Part shown: in pieces, positions 33,978 to 45,399 of the stretch
How positions within the stretch are numbered: position 1 is the stretch's first letter
Layout of the letters: every line of letters begins with the position of its first letter
Source: Stratiolaelaps scimitus
Lineage: Eukaryota; Arthropoda; Arachnida; Mesostigmata; Laelapidae
DNA: 64,000 nucleotides
NCBI GenBank assembly: GCA_019614645.1
Contig: JABWDB010000018.1
Span: 5,542,501 to 5,606,500 of the forward strand
Direction: 5' to 3'
Notes under the pieces: generated by a model
The model's database searches: none
Told to the model about the DNA's origin: nothing
Seen by the model: the letters and a program-made list of their open reading frames with translations, nothing else
Position numbers and translations under genes: made by a program

Positions 33978-34164
33978 GTAAGCCCGAGAAAAGCCCATCA
34001 GCCCAGCTCCCAGAGCGTGTTCGAAGGACGCTTTCGACAGAACACGTTCCTAGCACTGCCGAGTCATATACACTATACATATATTAGGGTTACAGCTTTT
34101 ACAGTTACAGGAAAGCCGTAAGACATGAAACCAGTGAACTTATCATATGGCAAAGCGGCAAGTA

Positions 34165-34196
34165 TTAGGGCATACGGTTCGAACTCGCCGCTCTTT
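34165..34196 (+). repeat. Left terminal inverted repeat of mariner
   Basis: 32 bp beginning TTAGGGCATACGG. It matches the right end in 31 of 32 positions; the single difference is G versus A at the sixth base. Confidence 0.95.
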
Positions 34197-34309
34197 CGAA
34201 TGGTGCACAATCCGAACTACGCGATACAATGCGTTCATTTTTGGAGTGGGCACGCGGCAGGAACGTGGCTTCCTTTCGAACACTGAGTGGTTTCGATACG
34301 ATCAGAAAG

Positions 34310-34600
34310 ATGGACACTGCAGCAAAAAGTTCAAATTCCCCCAAAAATCAACGGGAAATCATCAAGTTTTTGTTTCTCCAAAAACACCCTCCAGCTGAAA
34401 TCTATCGACAATTAGTGAACGCGTACGGCAGGTCTGCCTTATACCTGCGAACTGTGCAAAGTTGGTGCAAGCGATTTAATAGTGGAGATATGGACACCGA
34501 TGACCATCGAGGTGGGGACCACAAATCAGGTGCGACAAGGGGCGAACGGATTGAAAGAATCAAGGCAGCTTTCAATCCGTTCGTCCCTTGTCGCACCTGA
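34310..34600 (+). pseudogene. Mariner transposase, N-terminal fragment
   Basis: Start chosen at the ATG at 34,310 (MDTAAKSS) rather than the upstream in-frame ATG at 34,229, because mariner transposases begin close to the first helix-turn-helix. The frame holds the first helical region (NQREIIKFLFLQKHPPAEI, residues about 10-28), a linker, and the second DNA-binding helix with the family-typical VQSWCKRFNSGDMDTDD (about 45-61). Soon after, at about residue 75, the sequence runs into the inverted duplication and stops. This part would have bound the terminal repeats; the catalytic core does not follow in frame. Confidence 0.88.
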
Positions 34601-34601
34601 T
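34525..34601. repeat. 33-bp inverted duplication inside mariner
   Basis: 34,525-34,557 (part of the transposase N-terminal coding sequence) recurs inverted at 34,569-34,601, with one mismatch and an 11- to 12-nt spacer. It sits exactly where the central part of the transposase is missing. The right arm is therefore a copied, flipped piece of the gene, as expected from fold-back template switching during gap repair. Confidence 0.9.
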
Positions 34602-34610
34602 TAGCGCCAG

Positions 34611-35054
34611 ATAGATTCGGACGAAAGGTGTTGATGATACTCGCTTTGGATATCAATATTAGCAGCAAACGAAAAACTCAATGCTCCCCGATATCTCGAC
34701 TTCTTGAAAGGATTGATGAACAAATTGCGTGGGGATCGACAGCACCGAGTGTGGTTACCCGACGACAATGCAAGACCTCACCGCACTGCTGAAATTACGG
34801 CCTGGATGGAGGGGAACAATATTGAGCGATGGCGTCAACCCCCATATTCTCCTGATTTAAGCCCATGTGATTATGGTTGTTTCCATGCATTAAAGAGGGC
34901 GATAGGTGGGGTTCCATATGCAAACGTCGACTTACTCGCAAAAGCAATAGATGATGAAATTATATATAAAAATGCAAATGGTAAATATTTGGCTATCTCA
35001 AAACTCCCAGAGCGCTGCAATCGGTGTGTCAATAAAGCTGGAGAGTACCTCTAA
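34611..35054 (+). pseudogene. Mariner transposase, C-terminal catalytic fragment
   Basis: From about 34,665 the frame reads EKLNAPRYLDFLKGL, the conserved segment preceding the second catalytic site, then DDNARPH (second catalytic Asp, where the usual residue before DN is His) and YSPDLSPCDYG, whose Asp is the third. There are 34 residues between these two Asp, which defines DD34D mariner. Upstream (34,611-34,660) a plus-one frame carries the remnant GRKVLMILALDI-like strand, so at least one frameshift is present. The first catalytic Asp is absent, so it cannot be active. The C-terminus runs to a normal TAA. Confidence 0.9.
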
Positions 35055-35109
35055 CTCAAACCAAAAAATCTTTGTTCTACCTCATCTAGTTCAAAGGTTA
35101 TTGGCATTT

Positions 35110-35141
35110 AAAGAGCGGCGAGTTCGAACCGTATGTCCTAA
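35110..35141 (-). repeat. Right terminal inverted repeat of mariner
   Basis: 32 bp, reverse complement of the left end except for one base. Followed by the TA target duplication. Confidence 0.95.
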
Positions 35142-35168
35142 TATTAGCATTTCATTAAAATGAGTCGG

Positions 35169-35222
35169 ATACACACACACACACACACACATATGTATAT
35201 TTTATATATATTTTTTTTTATT
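35169..35222. repeat. (CA)n, TA and T-run
   Basis: CA run at 35,170-35,190, short TA run, then poly-T at 35,211-35,219, just outside the mariner. Confidence 0.9.
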
Positions 35223-36440
35223 TCTCTGTCTTACATACGACTTACAGGTTGGGAAGAGATATTTAATGTGGTGATCTTTCAAAGCACATCACTTCGAAAT
35301 GGCTACACTCATTATTTCCGATCTATGAAATATTCATACAACACATCACTGATCGGCACACCTCTGCTGTGCATAGCGCTGCTGTATAACAACAACTGCT
35401 GATTCTTGTCATCAAGCGCACATGCCTACATTTCGACTTTACAGGAATATATTGGCCACTGCTTGGCCCTTGCGCGAGAGTGCCCACTGTGGCTACCGCC
35501 ATCACAAAATTTGTCATCAACTAATCGATATGATCTGAACAAGCATTCGCTAGTTATAAGTATAATAGCAATAGTGACCTCTCCTCTCTATGAAGAAAAA
35601 TAATAATAATAATAACTCAATAAATATAATTCGCGCGGATATTTAACGTAGTATCATTTGCAAATTGGCTGGCGACGGGAGCACCATCAACAAAACAATT
35701 GATATCGGTCATTTGTTATTACACATACGAAATGCGTTCATATGCATATGGGTGTGACGAATATTTTTGAACCTGCAGCTTAGCCAATCCGTCTACGAGG
35801 TCCACAAGGCCATTTAGCTTACGGCGACCAGCTGTCGGGATTTTACAGTTGTCTGCCTGGCGAACGATGACCGAGGTGATTAGTATTCCGTAAAAGCAAT
35901 ACGTATTTGATGATACATTATTATTATTATTACAATAGATATTTGACTGACTGCCTGGCTATACGCTACGACAACGTCAGCTGGTCTTCCGGCCTGAGCA
36001 AATTCTTCAGCGTCCGAGGTGCGCCCCAGCAATGAGGTAGAAAAAGAATCCATCCAATGGGAGGCAGCGTAGAATTGTCTTATATGTGTACCCATGACAC
36101 ACTCAGTGGTCCACTTCACCGTGAGTGCCTCGAAGGGAATAGACGTGCCACAGGAACAGGAGGGAAAAATTGGATAGACCTGAGACTAGCAGACCGAAAT
36201 TCGCCAGAGAAAAACATAATGAACGAACTGAAACCCTCAGGCTCAGATGAGGCTCACAGGTATGCTCGAACAATGAGCAGGAAAGCTCGTACTCGAAGCT
36301 CGGTCATTCTGGTCATTTTGTAGTCGTTCTCTTCTTGCCTAAGGAGATACTGTATGCGCTCCTCTCGTGTGGGCCACCTCTATCAGCTTCGTTCCTGGAA
36401 CGAAGCGAGAAGCCGATCATTTCAAAGCAGACGCGTGGCC
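35223..36440. other. No supported gene
   Basis: AATAAT run at 35,600-35,616. Opposing frames across 35,880-36,323 are both non-repetitive; donors CACC|GTGAGT (36,120) and CACAG|GTATGC (36,258) exist but no strong acceptor pairs with them. A 10-bp palindromic hairpin around GCTTCGTTCC lies at 36,386-36,406. Confidence 0.4.
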
Positions 36441-38392
36441 CCAACGAAAAGACACCCATCTTCACCACCCAAGGCCTACACAACGAAGGAGGTATGCATT
36501 GATATAAAATTAACGTAGTTTTAAGCGGACATTTTTGCTAGGCAACGTTGTCTGTTGCTGCTTTAAGCTCAAGCCGAGGTAATGAGTCCCACAGTAACAA
36601 GGAGAAAACTTCGCCAACATCGACTTAACAAGCTGCCTTAGATGAGACAGAAGTAGCAAATAGCAGCAATTCTACTTTGCCCTACGATCAATGGTCGATT
36701 TGTAAAACGATTAGGTAAGACTTCAGTGAATGTTTCCGCCGTCTCGTAACTGGTACCTCGGCCTTCGAGGACGATGTGAATTCTTCTCCTATCTTCTTTT
36801 GATGATTCTGTCGACCGTTCGAGTTGTCCACTCCACAATCACCACTGCGTTGCCACCAGCCCGTCGAAGATGCTAGTATAAGTCAGCCCAGAACTCGTTC
36901 CAGATGAAGGCCAGTCGTTCCATTGGGAGGGCCATCGGTGGCTGATGCCGACCGAGACACGGAGGACTAGGATAGCAAACAGACTGAACTAGTGATGCTG
37001 CTCCTGCTACTGGCGATAGCTTCAATACCTCGTTCCGCTGTCCTTGTTATCTCAAGGGGGTTCTCGTTGCAGAAGCTTCCATACACGTTCGCCTTGCCGC
37101 GCAGACACTAACACCGGCGACATACGGCACCTAACGAAGCAATGAATAGTGAGAAGCGCAGGGGGCAAGGCTTTCATCCACGACGAAATCTATCAAATGC
37201 GATAATCACTCGTTTCTAGAATGAGATGGCGCTTTCGGGAAGATTTCGCTAAATTGCATACATACATCAAGAAATATCGACGCAACGCATATTGCCCATG
37301 AAGTACGGTCTGCCTGTATCAAATCGAGTGGTCCGCTCGGCCGGCTCTCATTGGAATAAGCCTTAAAACGGTGGGGTTTCTCGCCACTGCAGCAGCAGCA
37401 ACAATAGCGTATTTGTGCTTTATTGCAAGTTCTATCTACCAAAAACTCTCCATCTCTAACCAAAAACGATTGTTCTCAAACCGATCAGGTCAGCAAAGCG
37501 GAAGCGTTACGCTGCAACTATTGAGTACAAATTTCACTGGGCTCATCATTACATCTTGTACAGCAATTTTCCTACGATCAATCCTACCTACGAGAACATA
37601 TTCGGTTCGAGCATATTCGTTTATTAAATACCAACTGAACACTGTTAACCGTGGCCACCTTGATGAGCAACGGTTGGCCTATATATTATATTAGGGAGTT
37701 CCCCTCGATCATCAATACCCGACGAAATCGAGCCTATACGATGCTGCCTCATTCAGTCGCGGTGGATTCATCGTTTTCACCATCATCCGGTACGAGCATC
37801 AACATCCGTTGCTGCCTGCAACGAAACACTCATATAGAAGCCAAGCTCCAAAACGAGGAGTCGCTCCATCGTGAAGGAGCCGTCGTCGCTGTCGTGAGAG
37901 ATAGATACTACTATAGGAGTTTGCCTCTGTTAGGCGGACGGGCGGTCCAACAATCGTTCACCTCCTTAGATCTATCTGTCTATCGATCGGTATATAAACG
38001 TGTACAGATTTTATATACGTTTACTTGTAACATACAATTCATCGACTACAAGATACACCACTAATACTTCGATAGTAATCACCCTCCCTCTGAATCCCAT
38101 GTACAACCCTGTCGCATAGGATCGCCTATCGTGCATGCGTTCATGTCTCGATGCCACTGCTGGCGTTTGCCGCCAACCCTACCCGAAATCTAACGGCTGA
38201 TGCCCGTCGACTTTTTCTGCCTCGAACACTAACGTCCGCTGGATGCTCGCACGCAAGCCGTCAAACACGAACCTCTAGAGGCCCCGCCTCTCTTCCCCCG
38301 AACACCACCGGCAGCGATACATCGACGCTCCACAATGTCTGGTTTCATTGTGCTTCTGCTCAGCTCTTGCTTGTGCCGCCTCCTCTGCCGCT
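36441..38392. other. No supported gene
   Basis: Unique sequence. Plus frames at 37,371-37,694 (107 codons) and 37,651-38,064 (137 codons) overlap in different registers and lack splice framing or recognised motifs. A short CAG run lies at 37,387-37,400. Confidence 0.4.
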
Positions 38393-38695
38393 CTAATCGG
38401 CATCGGAGCCGCTTGGTAGCCCTTCGATAGCTTCCCTCCCTATGCTAACTGCTATTATAGTAGCGGGTCGCGGACCATCAAGAACATCGCTGTCGTCTTG
38501 TCGTCCATTCGCTTTGTCCACCAGCAGCACAACGTCCTTCTTCTGCAGCTCATTCTTCGCTTTCGTCTTTCGACCCTTCTGCTTTCGGCTTCTGGCTGGT
38601 GCTGGCACACGTGCTGGGCCGTTGCGCCCTCCCATCCAGCGAAGGTTAGCCTCAGAGGTTGTCGAAGTCGCCGAAGAGTCTCGGTCGGCTCGCAA
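38393..38695 (-). CDS. Unassigned hydrophilic minus-strand frame
   Basis: About 100 codons ending at a stop at 38,393-38,395. Composition is like a basic-then-acidic disordered protein (RSRKQKGRKTKAKNELQKKD, then DSDVLDGPRP and a terminal SGSDAD). No family recognised. The plus strand of the same bases is pyrimidine-rich with an acceptor-like CTTCTTCTGCAG at about 38,547, so the minus-strand coding look may simply be a purine-rich strand. Confidence 0.15.
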   Translation of the reverse strand: MRADRDSSATSTTSEANLRWMGGRNGPARVPAPARSRKQKGRKTKAKNELQKKDVVLLVDKANGRQDDSDVLDGPRPATIIAVSIGREAIEGLPSGSDAD

Positions 38696-39620
38696 GACCC
38701 AGCCGCGACGGTCCTTATTCGATAATAGCCGTTAGACGAGCGGGGCGAGGCGAGGAATAGAAGCCCCGTGTCGGCCCCAGCCAGAATCCGCTACGAGAGC
38801 AAAAAAATCGAGAGAGAGAGAGAGACCGCGACAGCATCACGATACAGATCGCCCTCTGCTGGAGGGCTCCACGAACAGCCGGCCCAGCTCCACAGGGCCG
38901 GTGGCACCATCACGAGTTGCTGGCGTTTCTGCTGCCGTCGCTGCTGATGTCAGAGTCACAGCAGCAGCAACCGACACTCGCAGCGGAGTTAGTAAGCATT
39001 AGCAGCCAGAACGCAGCACGAGTGTATCTGAGCCGAAGCGCAGGAAGAAAACGACCACAGCGAACGAAGACGAGAACGCTGAAAATGAAAAGTACACGAG
39101 TCGAAGGGCTGCCCGAAGGGTGCGCTCGCCCCACGCTCACAAAACTCAGAGATAGTCGACGAGAGGGTCTGGGGAATGTGCGCATCGCCTTTCGTAGCCG
39201 CGTAACCGCGTCTTATGCTAGCGAACAGCCAGCTAGCCAGCGAGTCAGTCAGGCAGCCCCGCGAACGATTGTCGAAATCCCCTCTGCAGGAGGAGAAAGA
39301 TCGTCGGCAGGCAGGCAGGCCGCTGGCTGCAGCGGCCACTACGAGAAGATCAGAAGAAAAATATAGTGAGAGGGAAGACCTCGTTGGTCGTTTGTTCACA
39401 GGCCTGCATGATCGCCAGAACGCCGCCCGCCCCCCACCCACCCCCCACCCGGCTGAACACATCGTGAGCGGATTCGAGCCAAGATTCGATCAACATCCAT
39501 GGACAGGGCAGACACTGGACGGCTCGAAATCACCGAACACACTGAGACACACGCAACAGGACTGACGAGGAAGAGCTGAACACAGGGCGATCGAAAAGAA
39601 TAACGAATCTTAGATACTGT
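38696..39620. other. GC-rich stretch with overlapping open frames
   Basis: GA run at 38,809-38,824, CAG run at about 38,958-38,970, C-rich run at about 39,427-39,450. Plus frames 38,917-39,366 (149 codons) and 39,215-39,565 (116 codons) and minus frame 38,989-39,462 (157 codons) overlap, so none is called. The GC-rich character and TCAGTCAGG at about 39,245 would suit a 5'-untranslated or promoter region. Confidence 0.3.
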
Positions 39621-40140
39621 TCTCACTGCTGCTGGTGTACCGTGGCATTGAAGCGGGCTGTGGGCTTTTGTCAGATAGATCATCATCACACGCTGGTGTG
39701 TATGCTGAACGGTGGACACTCGTCAAAAATACTACGGGGATTGCATTACGCTCGGGATATGTTGAAGAATGATAATCATAATAATAATAATGAAATATAG
39801 ATACATGGATGTAGGCGATCATGCAAAGATGCGAGACAAGAAATTCGGTAAATTGAAGGAAAAGACACGAATCAAAGACAAAATGTGTACGACGATATCA
39901 GCATCGGCGAGGTGCAGCGCGAACGATAAAGTAAGTAGCCAAGCAACTCTAGTTAACTGAGCAGAGAACATATCGCAGACGAAGATGGAAAGTAAGCTCA
40001 CATTAAGGCGATCCTCACAAGCGACATAAATCAGACTGAATGTGCTCGATAAAAGAAGAACTTAAAACGCGGTGTCCAGAGTGACCATAAAAAGGGACAG
40101 TGAATTTTTTCCGTTATGAACGAAGCTTGAAGGTCGCTAT
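39621..40140. other. No supported gene
   Basis: ATA run at 39,774-39,792. A lysine-rich plus frame (39,769-39,960) reaches a consensus donor AAA|GTAAGT at 39,931 but has no acceptor or homology support. Confidence 0.4.
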
Positions 40141-40143
40141 CCA

Positions 40144-40223
40144 GTAGACCCACGGTGAGGGTCTACCCATGGCATTGAGGTAATACCTAGGATTTTCCGG
40201 GCCCTGGCGGTGGCGGAAAATCC
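40144..40223. other. Two adjacent stem-loops
   Basis: GTAGACCC (40,144-40,151) pairs with 40,159-40,166 over a 7-nt loop. 24 bp later GGATTTTCCG (40,190-40,199) pairs with 40,214-40,223 over a 14-nt loop. Two perfect stems this close in otherwise plain sequence may mark a structured RNA or a transposon end. Confidence 0.6.
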
Positions 40224-41092
40224 GTGCTTCATGAAATCGGCTTGTGCACGAGTCTGTCTCGTGCACTTGAACAGTCAGTCACGATTGGCTAAGGGACTCA
40301 TGTAGATCGCGCATTTTCGAAACCTCACTAAAGGCCCAAAGTGAAAATTATTTTAGGAGAAGACTTTACTGCCACCTCTCTCGTAATGCAAAATAAAAAA
40401 ATACTATATTCGGAATAACGCCGAATGTAAGTTAAGGCTCAAGGCTAATAGTTTTGTGATCAATTAATTCAATATTTCTTACTTCTTCAAGATCTGTGAG
40501 AACCCCGATGTCAAAGAATAGTGTCCACCTGATCATCACGCAGAAGCCAAACATTACCCATTACGTTTGTCTCAGGATCATACCTTTCAGCTACAAGATA
40601 TAATTCCCTTATTATCATTTGTTAGCTATTTTTCTGTAATTCTCTAGACTGCCGATCCAGTTGGATGGACAGTTGTTAACTGATCGGAAATGTCGTTAGC
40701 AATCTCGTTGGCCGTTTCTGGTGGCCGGCCACTGGTCTTCAGGTGCTCACTGACTGTCGCTGTGAAAACACTTTTGGGCTATTTGCTTCCAGCTACCGTT
40801 TGCCAAATGGTCTAGAATAGAATTTCGCGCACTGGCTCGCTGTTTTGAGCAGTTATTTTAGTTTCTACTGGAACACGGATGTTAATTAGTCACCCGCAGA
40901 AGGAACACGCCCAAGCACCTGGTGGTTTTCGCCGCCTGAAAAACGTTCAGTATTTACGAGACTATAACGGGTCAGATTGCAATTTCTGTGGTGAAATGGG
41001 TTTTTTTCTTGCCTGTTTAACTCATAAGTACCTAAGCTTGTTATAGCCGTCTTTGACCGCCTTTACCTTATATCGATACGCTATACGGTATA
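40224..41092. other. No gene seen
   Basis: AT-leaning unique DNA. No open frame of 60 codons on either strand from 40,002 to 41,747, the longest frame-poor stretch of the window. Confidence 0.55.
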
Positions 41093-41165
41093 CGATATGA
41101 GTTTCTCAATCTAAACAACCTGCCTACGTTATGCGATATGAGTTTCTCGACCTAAACAACCTGCC
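41093..41165. repeat. 41-bp tandem duplication
   Basis: CGATATGAGTTTCTC...AACAACCTGCC at 41,093-41,124 recurs at 41,134-41,165 with two differences; period 41 bp. A third ACGATA-like start just upstream (about 41,075-41,092) suggests an older partial copy. Confidence 0.85.
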
Positions 41166-43190
41166 GCACTGTACATCTTAATAAAAAGCAATCATAACAG
41201 AGCTCGATCGGTGTATACTTGTGCAAAATATCCGCTATACGATCATATTATACATCCACCACCTTCTTATAGTCTAACGCCGGCCTTAAGACAGGCCTAA
41301 CCACATACAACTTTGTCAAACAATATTGCAAACGCCCCGCCGTCTTTTCGAGTTTAACACCGGCCCGGCTCATGCCCTCGTCCCGTCGGCCTAACTCGAC
41401 TTTACTCCGATTCTTTCTAGATTAGCGTCGCCCGCTCATTACGGCAAAGGCGTCTGCCTCCACATTGTTGCTTTCTAACCCTCCGAAAGATTGCCGGATC
41501 CGCGCAGAGCAATCGAGCGGGTTCACGCAGTAAATCTGCTGAGCGCGGCCGGACACAGCGTTCGCACGCGGGGAGCCCTCGGATGACACGCACACTGTAC
41601 TGTTGTAGGTATCGAGGGAGGCATAGAAGACGTTCTTGGTTCTCTTCCTGTTCTAGGCGATAGGCGCATTAGCCGCTATCGGGCCAAGTGCGCGTCACGA
41701 TCTCCGGCGGATCTCTGGGTTTCATCTCACCTAAGCCAATCTAAACGCTACGTTGTGTGGCCCGTCGTGGAAGACTTGGGAGCAGCATACCGAGCAACAG
41801 GACTACTCTGAACCCGGTCTCTGAGTTGTTCTTCGGCGATCCGGGTCGCGAAACAACATGACCAGATCAGATTACTCGGGCCGGGTGGCGCGTACCCGGT
41901 TACAATTCTCTCAGGCAAGAAAGGAATGAACGCGCGCACAAAACCCACATAACGAGAACGTCACAGAGACCTCTTGTCGGGTTCGGCTCAGAGCATTCAG
42001 GCAGCTGGCGGCAGCCAGCTCCGATATAACAGCGGTTCGCGGTTCTCGGTTTTCAGATGTCAAATGTTCAGTTTCGCAAAAAGCGACGCCGTGCTGTACT
42101 ATTTCACTGCTAAATCTAACAACAGACACAAACACAGCCAAAGGTGGAAGGCCCTAAGCTGGCGCCAACCAGTAACTGACTCAACATAGTAAATGATTGG
42201 AATAAAGACTGGTGGCAGCGGCAGCAGCAGTATGAAGATAAGCAACGACTTATTTTATGATGTACCAAATAATAATACACTGTATGGTCGCTGTTAAATG
42301 CGGTGACGCACCGGCCAACCCGTTGAATTGCCGCGCGTATAATTGCACGTCCTTTGCTTCGATTAATGCGCGCCTCTCATTCCGTATACGATGGGTATAG
42401 TCGAAGGGGAGATAAGCGTAGATCGGGTTGTAGATGCAGAGAATTCATAACGATGCGTGTCAATAACAAAGCAGGCAAGGAATCGATTTCATCCTTGATC
42501 TGATAGGGATTCGTAACGCAAACGCGAGTTTGATGTTCACAACATGCAGTGGAGCTTACGAACGATCACTAATTAGCTTGTCGTCGCGGTATGCCGAAAT
42601 TGGCCGATTCATTGGCACGCCAGCCAAATAGTAACTAACGAAATAGCTAATATATGTCGGCCGGCACATGATTAAATGACTATTGTCGCAAGCCATTGTC
42701 GATTGCTGTATTGTTAGCTGTGATACCGATAACGAGTTGGGAGAGTGTGGCCCCTTTGACCGCTGTAGTCCCTGTGACATGTTGGATGCTAGTCAACCAG
42801 CATCGGACCATATTTACAAGGCCCCGCATTAGATATCTGCCTGTAAAGTCGATGGGCAGAACTGCTTGCTCAGTCTATATAGTAGATGCGTTATGTGATC
42901 ATCTTCTCTGAAGACTCAAGTAGTGTACGATCGTGGTATTTCAAGCGTTCGGCACCTACACATGTATGAGAATACACATGCACACATAAGCATATTGTAA
43001 AACTGTATTGTAAAACTACAACGGCAACACTTCACATTAATGCAGTATGTGCTTGTAAATGATGGATACCAACAAACTGATCCTCAGCACTGGACGTATC
43101 ACACAAGGCAGCCTGCAACAGACAAAGAGGGTGCATCTTCAAGCGGTAGTAATATAAATAAAACACACATCTTTGGCTGGTAGGCAATAG
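41166..43190. other. No supported gene
   Basis: Unique DNA with a short GCAGCA run at about 42,216-42,231. The plus frame 41,974-42,189 is followed 10 bp after its TAG by AATAAA (about 42,200), a polyadenylation-signal hexamer, but the frame has no coding signature beyond that. Small opposing frames lie at 42,556-42,911. Confidence 0.4.
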
Positions 43191-43195
43191 CGAAA

Positions 43196-43228
43196 GTGGG
43201 TTGTTGGGTTTTTAACACAACAACCCAC
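43196..43228. other. 11-bp hairpin
   Basis: GTGGGTTGTTG (43,196-43,206) pairs perfectly with 43,218-43,228 over an 11-nt loop. Confidence 0.65.
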
Positions 43229-45251
43229 CCATCTCTCTCTCAATGTGGCTCGTTCTTGGCAGTGTAACACCGCCATCTAAACACGTCACTGACTCGATTG
43301 ACGGGTAACAGCTCTAGCCGACATCGTCTCGAGACCAACAAAACGAGCGCATGGAAGCCTGTCTAGGCAGAGCCTGACAGAGACTCTATAGATAGAGAGA
43401 GAGAGAGAGAGATTCCCTAAGCGATTCCCGAGCAGCGATGAGTTCCAATTGCTGAACGGCTAAAATCTAAACTCCAAAGCTCACTGATGCTAGTGATACA
43501 TTAAAACTAAGCATGATTTCTATGATACAAAAAAACACGACAACAACAGCAACGTAAGACGACGCGTCCTCCCACTCCATGGAAAGCCGTATCAGTGCAT
43601 CTGACATTTGATAAGTAGCTCCGACTTCTCTTGTTACGACGCTAGCCATCCGTTACCTGTGGCAGCGACAGCAGCAGCAGCACTGCCCAGCTGACTAACT
43701 CAGCGGGCCGAGCATTGAGAGGTTCGCTCTGTGATTGGAAATTCGGCTCTGCCAAAACGCTGCTCAGGTGACTCAACTTCGGTGGTGGCAATTCGCAACC
43801 GCTGCTCGCAGTAGCGGCAAGCGTAGCGTCGTCACCGGGCTGTCACACTTCGATGGTGATGCTGTCACCTTGCTCATCCGCCTGCTAGAGAGGTTCATTT
43901 TTGTTCTTTTGCTTCTGCTGGTGCTGCTGCTGCTACCCTCTCATTCTGCAATGACCTTTCCAAGACGCCATTCGTCTCAACCACGACAGTTTCGCCAACC
44001 GGCGCGGAGAAGCCACTATTGATTCTGGTGCTCGTTCAAGTCGTCCTCTGACCGACTGTCGACTGCAGATGTCACAGCGGCCCGTGCCACTGCAGTAAAC
44101 ATCGTCAGTGGTGATGATCTGTTCCAGATGTGTCCGTGTTTGTCCCCCCGTATCAATCAGCATCGGCCGATCCTGCCAGAAAACGGCGCTCGACACAACG
44201 GGCTACATCCTTGCTGAGGACTTCATCGGCTGTCCGCTGTCAGCTTTGTTTCTCTTGATTCCTGCTAATTTTTCCAACTCCCCGGTCCAGCTCTCGAAAG
44301 ACACCATCAGCAGACAGTACAACAAAAAAGACGATGATGCAGTGCTTGCAACTAACCTGTGTTGCTTTCTGACTATTTCGTTATTATTTATATTCGAAGT
44401 AGCTGATTCGTTCGACAATGAACTCCTTCGATATACGCATATTTCGCTAAGTTTAAGTGAACTCCAGTTGTTTCTCTCCTAGAGCAAAGATGTGCAATCT
44501 ATGAGCTCGAGATGTAGCGACATCCGTAGCTCGAGCATGTCCAAATCATGTTGTAATAAAATTTCAGCTGTCGCCTCATCACAGTGCTTAACCGATGCCT
44601 CCTGCGTGAGACGTTCTTCTGCTGAACTCGAGTAGTCGAGAGCCGAGCATCAGTCAACTGGGTCCATAACGACAACGAACACCAACAGCACCATACGATA
44701 CGGTGAGTAACAGGCGAACGAGACAGGAACAGGAGGAGGTCGAACAACTTGCAGGTCTCCCTATCTGCGTCGCTTATGGAGGGCGGGTGGCGTAGAGCCA
44801 TGACTGAAGTCGCTGTTGGGGGTGAATCGCATCGGACGGATGATAGCTGACCTGAACGAGCGGGACGGTGCAGCACAAAAATACGAACCCTCTAAAAACG
44901 AACGTCCACGGACTTCGACGTTAGCTCATCGCTACCCCAGACCCTAACGCCCCCCTGGCGACTGCTAAAATCGCCTCGGGTTGGAAGTAACACATGGCAG
45001 TGGCTGCAGATTGGCACAATCGACACAACGGGAGCGAATGAGAGAGAAAGCGACCATGAGAGATTGAGGGTGACTTTTCGTTGAAGGATTCCTCCGAGTC
45101 GCTACGCTTAGCGGGGCGTAAAGGAACGCCTGGTACAGACATTCACTACTTGTGCTATGCTGTCGGCATGGCGGTAGTGGTCGGATCGAGGTAGACACGC
45201 CGTCTAGCGGAGCATCACCGCACGACCGGTGCTGGCCGGCCCACAGCGTGA
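43229..45251. other. No supported gene
   Basis: GA run at about 43,395-43,413, CAG run at 43,668-43,682, CTG run at 43,913-43,935. The plus frame 44,108-44,482 (124 codons) and minus frame 44,499-44,876 (125 codons) are non-repetitive but without splice or domain support. Confidence 0.4.
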
Positions 45252-45265
45252 ATATATATATATAT
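45252..45265. repeat. Short (TA)n tract
   Basis: TA run, about 14 bp. Confidence 0.85.
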
Positions 45266-45345
45266 GAACGGCCACCTCAATGTGGAGGCACATCTTGCAA
45301 TGACGAGCTGTGTTCTGGCACGATTTCTATGCGGAGAACGTGATA

Positions 45346-45348
<3 letters not shown>

Positions 45349-45384
<36 letters not shown>
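45349..45384. repeat. (TA)n tract
   Basis: TA run, about 33 bp, followed by CATAGTATAC. Confidence 0.95.
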
Positions 45385-45386
<2 letters not shown>

Positions 45387-45399
45387 GTATACTAGCTTG

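Larger units (their letters stand above)
34165..35141 (+). mobile_element. Degenerate mariner (Tc1/mariner, DD34D) transposon
   Basis: A 977-bp element with 32-bp terminal inverted repeats (34,165-34,196 and 35,110-35,141) differing at one base and flanked by the TA duplication typical of this superfamily (34,163-34,164 and 35,142-35,143). The inside carries the two ends of a mariner transposase on the plus strand, but the middle, including the region of the first catalytic Asp, is missing or scrambled. A normal mariner is about 1.3 kb with a transposase near 345 residues, so roughly 300 bp are lost. Well-preserved ends with a dead gene mean it cannot move by itself but could have been moved in trans. 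The junction carries an inverted duplication (34,525-34,601). Confidence 0.93.

Noticed and set aside
33490..34121. Two other plus-strand frames (163 and 185 codons) overlapping the 33.67-kb exon candidate
   Set aside because: They start in CT and TA repeats and have less protein-like composition than the 33,647 register. At most one register can be coding.
41974..42205. Terminal exon followed by an AATAAA signal
   Set aside because: The frame has no coding signature and AATAAA is frequent in AT-leaning DNA. There is no supporting acceptor.
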